Shown in pieces: positions 56,479 to 64,000 of a stretch of 64,000 nt of DNA. The stretch is from contig CM022670.1 of NCBI GenBank assembly GCA_012295275.1, positions 1,824,501 through 1,888,500 on the forward strand, written 5' to 3'. A model generated the notes under the pieces. The model was given only the letters and a program-made list of their open reading frames with translations, was not told the origin of the DNA and made no database searches. Positions within the stretch are counted from its first letter, which is position 1. Each line of letters starts with the position of its first letter. The position numbers and the translations under genes were made by a program. This DNA is from Chrysomallon squamiferum (Eukaryota > Mollusca > Gastropoda > Neomphalida > Peltospiridae).

Positions 56479-57449
56479 TTATTATTATTATTATTATTAT
56501 TATTGTAGTAATTGTTATCGTAGTTTTTGTTATTTTTGTCGTTTATATATCATGCATGATTTGTAACATTATTTTATCCAGCTGACGTCATCAAACAGAG
56601 AATTTACCTCAATGGCCTGACAACAACATTCCGAATATCGTCATAAATATATATATGTATGTATATTCTAGGCGTTAATTACAAGACGCATTTGTTTAAG
56701 AAATTTACTAACGATATTTTGCCACTAGCTTCTGGTAGCTGAGAGTGAAGCAGTGATTTATTTAGTGTAAAATATGTCTCAGACTAAAGTTTCCACAAAC
56801 TCACTGCTGATGTTATACTTGTTCAAGGTAAATCATTGTATAATTTAATTTGTAATAATTATAATTGTTGGGAACTATTTATTTATTTATTTATCATCAT
56901 AATCATCATCATGATTATCAAAATGTAAGAAGATTATTTTCTTTTTGGCTCTTTTATTTCGTGTTTTTATTCAAAAGAAGAAGAAAAAAGGTAAATTCTC
57001 GGAACGGTATCTTTGTGTTTTATTTTAATACTTTTAAAGATTAGTGTCCAGATATAACGATACTAATCTCTCTGTTGTATAAAAATATATTTAAGCTGTT
57101 TTTTTGTTTGTGGGTTTTTTTTAAATCTAAGATTAGACAAATATTTCATTTCGGTTATAATATGTAACTATTATATATTTTTTCCATTTCTAATTTACAG
57201 AGAAAGCTTAATAATTTAAAAATAAGCAGAATTCTACTCCGGTTTCCTAATAGAATTCATCCTGTCATTCAACACAGTTTCGACTAAAATAATCTAAGAT
57301 TACAAAAATTCACGCAGCCATCCAGAACATCTCCAAGAAATGATCGCATGACGTCATTAGAATCAACCCAGTCTTCCAGAACAGTTCCAGCAGTTTATGA
57401 CACGAGATGACAAGAATCCACCCAGTCATCCAGTCATCCAGTCCTTGCA

Positions 57450-57565
57450 GCCATAGCTTTCCCAATGTCACGTCTCCATTCACTAAGTACCGGCTTGCTG
57501 GAGCTCAGTCGTATGTTGGCAGTGACAGGACAAGGCTGAACTGAGTTTGATTCTCGTAGAGTATT
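57450..57565 (-). pseudogene. Fragment of a third astacin/CGP paralogue
   Basis: On the minus strand this piece reads in frame NIRLSSSKPVLSEWRRDI, matching NVQLSSSKPVHSKWIRQI of copy B (residues 62-79), and stays open for a few more codons. Upstream, a deletion of about 7 bases shifts the frame relative to copy B. No catalytic motif is present. On the left it stops where the CAGTCATCCAGTCATCCAGT block of the duplicated flank begins. It is too short to be active and is a relic of a third gene in the cluster. Confidence 0.75.
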
Positions 57566-57606
57566 CAGTAGTAGTAACACAAACTAATCTTTGTTTATAC
57601 TGCTGT

Positions 57607-58040
<434 letters not shown>

Positions 58041-58657
58041 TGTGTGAAATATATCATATATTACTGAAAAATGTTCATAATATAATATATTATAGAAGCA
58101 TAATAAAGTATTAATGAAAAAAAGTATAATATGTTACTTACGATAACAATATATTACTTATAATAACAGTATTGTACAGTGCTTATAATTTAAATGAATA
58201 TATCAGCTGATGTATATTTTATAATAAAGATAATGTTGTATTTAGTATATTTTAAAAAAGACAAGAAATAATAAATACAATTTAGTGAAAATATAATTTA
58301 TTTTCTTTATCAATTTTAATATTTTTTGTTTTTGAAAATGACATAAAATGTATGTGTAAATATTATACAGAATAATAAAAATGTAAAACATTTGATTATC
58401 TATATCTTATTATTATATATAAAATGAATGTGCATTGTTACAAAACATTATTCTAGATACCATTACATATACATATCTATATCTATATGTATATCTATAT
58501 ATCTATCTATCTATCTATCTATATATATATATATATATTTAACTCTTCTTTATATACATTATTTAGTGACACTGTAATGAGAACTGTTTTCAGATATACT
58601 TGTTAATGACAAATTATAAACAAAATGTTTCCTGTAAATTTAAGCTACGATAAATAG

Positions 58658-58715
<58 letters not shown>

Positions 58716-58727
58716 ATTCAAACACAC

Positions 58728-58763
<36 letters not shown>

Positions 58764-58972
58764 TTATGCACGCATCATTGCTTTCTCAGATTAAATAATT
58801 GTGTTTTTAAAATTAAACAAATCACTATAAATTAAAACATATAGGCCTACTTTTTTTTCCAATACCGTCAGAGAGATACCAGTTCATTGTCATCTTCGCA
58901 TTTACTATTTAATAAAAATTCGTATCTAATAAAATCAGTCCAACAAAGACGTCACATGTTTAAATTTTAATG

Positions 58973-60049
58973 TTACTCAGTGATGTATTTGATATCAGGA
59001 CACAAAATTTTAAAACAGTCTTTGCACGGTACTCCGTTATTTGGTCCACAGTGGCCATCATGACCTGGAATCGATTTTAAGTAGTCGAATTCCCGTCCAC
59101 AGTACACCCACCCTGACCAGCCCTGCCACCGCCCCTTTCCAGTGAAGTCGTCTGCGGTGTCGGATCTCAGCACGCGGCAGGCTGGACAGTTTGGACCGTT
59201 GTTCGGTCCGCATCTTTCATCCGTAGTTGTCGGACAGGGACGATTGTTGAACGACATGACTCGTCTTCCACAATAAAACAATCCACTTCCGGAGCCTCGT
59301 TTTGGTTCGTAATCCGTTTTCGCACACGGTGGGAAGACCAAGTTTAAACTGAGTTTATCGAGTTCACTCAATTCCTCGTTAACCAGGCTCGACGGTTTCA
59401 GCTTCCAGGCTGTGTCCTCGTCGGGCTTCCGTACAAGATCTTCACTTTCCGGGTAGTGCATGACGCTGAACACGTCGTACCGAGTGAGAGCCAGCACGTG
59501 AGAATCGGTGGAGAAGTCTCGATACCAAGGATCGTCTTTCGGCACTTTACTTTTAACAAAATCCCCAGCATCCTTACGTTTGTGTTCGTGCTCGAATCCC
59601 AGCGCGTGCAGCAGTTCGTGAATTACGGTCCGTTTAGAAACCGGGTGTTCGTCGCCGAGCGAAACGACGACGTCATCGTACTGAAATATACTTCCTTTAC
59701 AAAACGCCTGATCATTCTTGTCACCCACCATTTTAATTTTGGAATACTCCGATGTGGAAATTTGTAACACGAGACCGGGAACGGCCAAACAGATTTGGTC
59801 TATTGCGTACGTTATTTGACGTATCCATTTGCTATGTACCGGCTTGCTGGAGCTCAGCTGTACGTTGACAATGACAGGACGGTCAGACAGGCTGAGCTGA
59901 CTCTGACTCTGGTAGAACCGAACGCATCGTAGACGTGGATCGCTTCTGACGTCAACTTCGTTCAGTTTTCGAACGACGTCTATAGCCCTGTTGTGTATAT
60001 ACTGAAGCGTCGCTCCGTCAGTTTCGTCCTCCGAATTTTTGCCGGCCAT
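58973..60049 (-). CDS. Astacin-like zinc metalloprotease with two C-terminal CGPxNG Cys-rich modules, copy B
   Basis: A 358-residue, single-exon paralogue of copy A, 5.9 kb away in the same orientation. The first true ATG is at 60049 (MAGKNSEDE) and aligns with the copy A start; the frame extends upstream only through a GTG. The zinc motif is HELLHALGFEHEHKRKD (144-160), with ligands His144, His148, His154 and base Glu145. The Met-turn SVMHY is at 195-199. The Cys modules are YCGRRV...CGPNNGPNCPAC (259-291) and YCGREF...CGPNNGVPCKDC (316-345). There is no signal peptide, pro-domain or membrane segment, so a cytosolic location is inferred. From about residue 225 to the end it is almost identical to copy A, whereas the N-terminal half differs at many positions, including length changes (SEDETDGATLQYIHN, AGDFVKSKVP). 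A possible AATAAA lies at 58297-58302 (minus). The open frame on the plus strand at 59456-59767 is a shadow. Confidence 0.87.
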   Translation of the reverse strand: MAGKNSEDETDGATLQYIHNRAIDVVRKLNEVDVRSDPRLRCVRFYQSQSQLSLSDRPVIVNVQLSSSKPVHSKWIRQITYAIDQICLAVPGLVLQISTSEYSKIKMVGDKNDQAFCKGSIFQYDDVVVSLGDEHPVSKRTVIHELLHALGFEHEHKRKDAGDFVKSKVPKDDPWYRDFSTDSHVLALTRYDVFSVMHYPESEDLVRKPDEDTAWKLKPSSLVNEELSELDKLSLNLVFPPCAKTDYEPKRGSGSGLFYCGRRVMSFNNRPCPTTTDERCGPNNGPNCPACRVLRSDTADDFTGKGRWQGWSGWVYCGREFDYLKSIPGHDGHCGPNNGVPCKDCFKILCPDIKYITE

Positions 60050-60461
60050 TGTCGAGTCTCGCGTAAACAACACCGGTGTGAATAACCTGTAGAGTTATCT
60101 CTGAGAATCACAGTGGCGTGACCCAGACAGTACAGTGTACCTATCTGTTTACACTGAATAACACGCTGAACAAACAGCGTAAATAAGTGTAGAAACAAGT
60201 TGGTTTTCTTATATAATCAACTAACATTTTTATGTAACTATTACTGCTGTTAAGATTAATGATATAGATAGCAACCACAATAGAGTATCAAGTTTAAAAC
60301 AGCTAGACTATTTATGTACAAGATAAAACTTAATGGGGGAAATAGATAAAGGGATATATATATGCGTGTGTATGTATATATATATATGTGTATATATATA
60401 CACACACACACATACATACATACATACATACACACAAAAATACATACATATATATATATAG

Positions 60462-60554
<93 letters not shown>

Positions 60555-60555
60555 T

Positions 60556-60960
60556 ATTACTTTTTAAAATTATTATTGAATGTAATTATATGAAAGTGTT
60601 ATCATGAATAGTATATCTGCGAGAGTAACAGCATAATTCAGTGAATGTAAATAGAACAAAGCTATGCTAACACAATTCAGTGAATATCGATATAACTATA
60701 ATAAAAATTAACATTAACTGATTTTTTTAGATAACGTTCACGCATTATTAACTGAATGAAAATTACGAAAGAAGAGACTGTGATACATGCTCTTCACATA
60801 TATGGGAAAACTAATCTTGCAGTAAATAGGTACTTTAAAACTGAGCTGGGCACAAATAAACCCAACAGGGGCGCTTATGAGTACTGATCTTGCGTCTCAT
60901 TATTGTCCCAGGCTTCCTCTGTAACCACCAAATCTCAGCTGCTGTTTTTTATAGACACAT
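60556..60960 (+). repeat. Repeated module with HTH-like mini-ORF, copy 3
   Basis: The ORF at 60756-60887 encodes 43 residues (MKITKEETVIHALHIYGKTN ... NKPNRGAYEY), differing from copy 2 at few positions and keeping the same stop. Downstream homology to copy 1 extends beyond 60960. Confidence 0.5.
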
Positions 60961-61608
60961 CTTAAATGAAAATATCACGCATAATATTTAAAGTATTGTA
61001 TTTATTAAATGCCATACGTTACTGTCTTTCTTGATGCTGATCTCGATTGTTTCTGCTAATCATAGCCTATAAATACTCTTAAACATAACCGGTATTATCA
61101 CATTATTTTATCATCTTAGTTAATATCCACTGCGTCATCATGACGTCCACCATCACCGTGGCATCATCATCATCATCGTCAGTATCCTCATTGCTATTGT
61201 TGTTTCTGTTATTATTATTATTATTATCATCATTATTATTTTTGTTGTTGTTACTGTTTTTCATCGTCATTATTATCTTTATTTTTTCATTATTATTATT
61301 ATTGTTGTTGATACTGTTGATGTTGTTATCGTTACTCTAAAAAAGCTCTAAGAATATAAAACTGTACCAGATATTTCAGCAGCATTCCTTTCATAGAAAA
61401 AAAAAAATTACAAGGTCATTTGTTTGAGAAGTATCATGTTTTAGACGTGTTTTGTATTTGCACCATCACGTCCAGCCATTCTGTGAACGTTGAAATGACA
61501 AGCGTGACAAAGGAGGCTGAACATTGTCGAAAGTAAGTGTTTTATTTTATTTCTTGTACACGAATATTTTAAATACATCTTTACATCTTTAATGTACTGT
61601 TCAGTAAA

Positions 61609-61820
61609 GTTATTAGTATTATGACAGTGAAATACTTATGTATGTTATTAGTAATATGACAGTGAATTACTTATGCAAGTTATTAGAAATATGACAGTGA
61701 AAAATACTCATGTAAGTAATTTGTAATATGACAGTGAAATACTTATGTAAGTTATTTGTAATATGACAGTGAAATACGTATGCAAGTTATTTGTAATATG
61801 ACAGTGAAATACTTATGTAT
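61609..61820. repeat. 35-bp tandem repeat, 6 units
   Basis: Unit GTTATTAGTAATATGACAGT + GAAATACTTATGTAA, with single-base variants and a 2-bp insertion in unit 3. It lies 75 bp beyond the possible donor of the SLC7 5' exon. Confidence 0.92.
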
Positions 61821-62005
61821 ATTACTGAATTTTAAATGTCATTAAAATTATTCGTCTTAATTTATTGTTAATGCTGTGAATACAAATGTACAAACACCCA
61901 CATAAACGTACTTTGTGATGCTGTCAGAATGGTAATATTGAACTAAGCTGTTTATTTTGAACATGACAACTACAAAAAGAACCAAAGAAAACAAATAATA
62001 ATAAT

Positions 62006-62230
62006 CTAAGCTCTGAGCGTCTTAGAGTTATGACGGGTCGTATATTCAATCCTCTTTGCAGAACCAGTTTGGACGTTTTTCATTCCAGTCAGGTCCACGT
62101 GAAAACGTATCCCTGATCTTAGAGTTTTCTCTCTTATGGCAACGTGCACAGAAAATGACCGGTGCTGTTCGTGGAAAAGAGAGAGATGTAGTGTGACTTG
62201 CAAAAAGGCCTTCTCATTATTACAATTCAA
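62006..62230 (-). CDS. Unrecognised open segment, possible small gene or terminal exon
   Basis: Up to 74 codons on the minus strand with mixed, protein-like composition (LHLSLFHEQHRSFSVHVAIR, GIRFHVDLTGMKNVQ) and a TAG/TTAG end at 62006. An AATAAA on the same strand lies at 61951-61956, about 50 bases after the stop. No domain is recognised. It may be chance, the last exon of a minus-strand gene, or a degraded repeat. Confidence 0.2.
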   Translation of the reverse strand: MNCNNEKAFLQVTLHLSLFHEQHRSFSVHVAIREKTLRSGIRFHVDLTGMKNVQTGSAKRIEYTTRHNSKTLRA

Positions 62231-62369
62231 AAACTTATATTCATATTAGACAAAAGTTAGAATGAAAACGAGCAGAGATATCGTCAAATGTAATAACATT
62301 CGCAACTTCATCTTAAGCTGATATAAATATAAAGCTTTGTTTTCTTAGTTCTTATCACAGATATATAAT

Positions 62370-62574
62370 ATGACGGAACGACGAGGTTTGAAACGTGAGC
62401 TTGGCCTCTTTCAAGTTATATCGTATATCACTGGAGGAATTATCGGAGTTGGTATATTCGTAAGCCCCAGTGCAGTCCTGCAGGGTTCAGGATCGTCTCT
62501 TGGTGTCTCCCTGATTGTGTGGATCTCGTGCGCCGTCATCAGTTACTTTGGTGCGCTTTGTTATGCAGAGCTAG
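62370..62574 (+). CDS. SLC7 LAT-type amino acid transporter light chain, exon 1 (TM1-TM2)
   Basis: Start of a 12-TM APC-superfamily exchanger that works at the plasma membrane with an SLC3 heavy chain. ATG at 62370 follows two possible acceptors (62348 and 62360). Residues 11-36 (LGLFQVISYITGGIIGVGIF...) form TM1 and 44-62 form TM2, ending GALCYAEL, a hallmark of SLC7 light chains. The unwound TM1 motif is GVG (26-28), where LAT members usually have G-S/T/A-G. The donor CTAG|GTATGT leaves phase 1 and the next exon completes Gly69. Confidence 0.9.
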
Positions 62575-63126
62575 GTATGTGCACCTTGTAGATGAATTTT
62601 TTTTTCAAGTTAAGGCAAAGCAATAATATTATAGTCGTTGGTGAATCATATATAATGAGTAAAATAAAGCAAATATCACAAGCTGTGGATAAATAAAAAA
62701 AAAAATTAAAAAAAAAAATGTCTTAACATATGTGTCGATTTACAGATAATTTTCATAGTCATATATATATATTGTTTTAAACTTGTATTTTGAAATAATC
62801 TAGCTGTCTTCTTTTTCATTGTCTCTTCCTTTTATTACTACTGTTACTATTACTGTTATTATTATTATTATTATGATTATTATGATTATTATTATGATTA
62901 TTATTATTATGATTATTATGATTATTATGATTATTATTATGATTATGATTATTATGATTATTATGATTATTATTATGATTATTATTATTATTATTATTAT
63001 TATTAAATATGAAAAAGTTATCTTATTCTTAGTTTTTAAATTATTTATAATCTCAAGTTTAATTAGCATATGAAAAACAATATAGATAGCTAAATAATAT
63101 ATATTATTAATATTATTATTTTCCAG
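62575..63126 (+). other. Intron 1 of the SLC7 gene
   Basis: GTATGT at the left, TTATTATTTTCCAG at the right. The middle is an (ATT)n/(ATG)n array (about 62855-63005) and A-rich runs. No exon seen. Confidence 0.85.
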
Positions 63127-63351
63127 GAATACTTGTTCCTAAATCAGGTGGTACGTATACTTATGTAAGAGAGGCGTTTGGCGACGTTTTAGGATTCATG
63201 TGCTGTTGGGCTCACTTGGTCTTGGTACGACCTCTTGCTTCAGTTGTAGCCAGTCTTGCAGCTGCAGAATATTTCCTCAGACCATTCTTTCTCTTCTGTC
63301 CTGAGCTGATTCCACCTAAAGCTACAAAGCTGCTGGCATGCGCTGTTTTAT
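63127..63351 (+). CDS. SLC7 LAT-type amino acid transporter light chain, exon 2 (TM3 to start of TM4); gene continues off the right edge
   Basis: Encodes residues 69-143 plus one base. GILVPKSGGTYTYVREAFGD (69-88) is the conserved loop after TM2. TM3 follows (FMCCWAHLVLVRPLASVVAS), then AEYFLRPFF and FCPELIPPKATKLLACAVL. Cys126 aligns with the light-chain cysteine (Cys164 of LAT1) that forms the disulfide to the SLC3 heavy chain, so a heteromeric transporter is likely. The donor TTTTAT|GTAAGA at 63352 leaves phase 1. Remaining exons lie past the assembly gap or outside the window. Substrate cannot be told from this part. Confidence 0.9.
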
Positions 63352-64000
63352 GTAAGAACTGAGAAAAGTATCACCAATAACAACCTTATCATTGTCACAT
63401 TTAATACCACCACCGCCATCATCTCTATCACCGTCAGTGCTGTTCATGATATATATCTCTCGTGATTTCTTTGTAATTTACGATTATTATTATGATTTGT
63501 TCTTTGAAGTACGTGTATCATGATAACGGTGATGAATGATAATGTTCAAGTATTGTGATTCTTCTCTCTTCGTACAAATGTGTCCTGTGAGATACCAATG
63601 CCTTAAACTCTATGACGTATGAATCATTTTCTATTAGACTTGCAAGTGTTTTGTTCAGTGACGAATNNNNNNNNNNNNNNNNNNNNNNNNNNNNNNNNNN
63701 NNNNNNNNNNNNNNNNNNNNNNNNNNNNNNNNNNNNNNNNNNNNNNNNNNNNNNNNNNNNNNNNNNNNNNNNNNNNNNNNNNNNNNNNNNNNNNNNNNNN
63801 NNNNNNNNNNNNNNNNNNNNNNNNNNNNNNNNNNNNNNNNNNNNNNNNNNNNNNNNNNNNNNNNNNCAGTTTTTCCCGTTTATGCATTTAAAAGATATAT
63901 CATGAATGTAACTAATGCTTCAGTGAATCTGTCTTTGTATCCATAATCTATGCATAGCTGTTGGCCTATCTAGCTATTTACCTGTCTATTTTCAATCAAT
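63352..64000 (+). other. Intron 2 of the SLC7 gene with assembly gap
   Basis: Starts with donor GTAAGA. A run of exactly 200 N (63667-63866) is a scaffold gap of nominal length. The flanks show no exon, and open frames crossing the N run are meaningless. Confidence 0.85.

Larger units (their letters stand above)
60050..62369. other. Spacer between astacin gene B and the SLC7 gene
   Basis: Contains the duplicated upstream flank of gene B (to about 60312), CA/TACA/GA arrays (60363-60552), HTH-module copy 3, ATT/TTG trinucleotide-type sequence (61140-61340), a 35-bp tandem repeat (61609-61820) and a GC-richer open segment (62006-62230, minus). AAA|GTAAGTG at 61533 could be the donor of a non-coding first SLC7 exon, paired with the acceptor TTTTCTTAG at 62348. 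Confidence 0.55.

Noticed and set aside
59456-59767. 103-codon plus-strand open frame
   Set aside because: Antisense shadow of the astacin copy B catalytic domain.
60050-60073. Upstream extension of astacin copy B by eight codons
   Set aside because: It begins with GTG, not ATG. The aligned ATG at 60049 matches the start of copy A, where no such extension exists.
63612-63905. Open frames across 63667-63866
   Set aside because: They run through 200 N and carry no information.

Overview
The window is AT-rich animal nuclear DNA. Its genes have spliced, GT-AG exons and long introns, and the space between them is packed with microsatellites such as (CT)n, (GA)n, (ATT)n, (CATA)n and (CA)n. Recognisable products are an NMDA-type glutamate receptor, a GT14 core-2-type N-acetylglucosaminyltransferase, two astacin-type metalloproteases and an SLC7 LAT-type transporter. 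A lophotrochozoan, probably a mollusc such as a gastropod, fits this best. That is an inference from gene content and repeat style; no marker gene proves it. A 200-base run of N (63667-63866) marks an assembly gap.

Layout. Positions 1-16235 (minus strand) hold the 5' half of a GluN3-like NMDA receptor gene. Three exons join in phase (15849-16235, 2403-3025, 1-833), giving a signal peptide, a complete amino-terminal domain, ligand-binding lobe S1 and the first membrane helix. The rest of the gene runs off the left edge. Positions 16236-41768 have no firmly recognised gene. They contain one plausible orphan terminal exon (22971-23242, minus), a diverged tandem duplication (26968-27548 and 27907-28480), a 44-bp minisatellite (36356-36715), inverted copies of dispersed repeats, and microsatellite-poor islands that look regulatory. 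Positions 41769-42903 (minus) carry the main exon of a GCNT-like type II membrane glycosyltransferase.

Positions 49926-60960 are a local segmental duplication cluster. It contains two intronless minus-strand genes (52005-53063 and 58973-60049) that encode an astacin-like zinc protease without a signal peptide, fused to two Cys-rich YCG...CGPxNGxxCxxC modules. There is also a frameshifted fragment of a third copy (57450-57565) and three copies of a small helix-turn-helix-like ORF (53677, 57909, 60756) inside a repeated module. The last 1.6 kb (plus strand) starts an SLC7 light-chain transporter (exons 62370-62574 and 63127-63351) that continues beyond the window.

The genes do not form an operon or an obvious pathway; the neighbourhood is ordinary for an animal chromosome. 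The part most likely to be under-described is the young astacin/CGP cluster. Its architecture is unusual, it apparently acts inside the cell, and its 3' halves are homogenised between copies.
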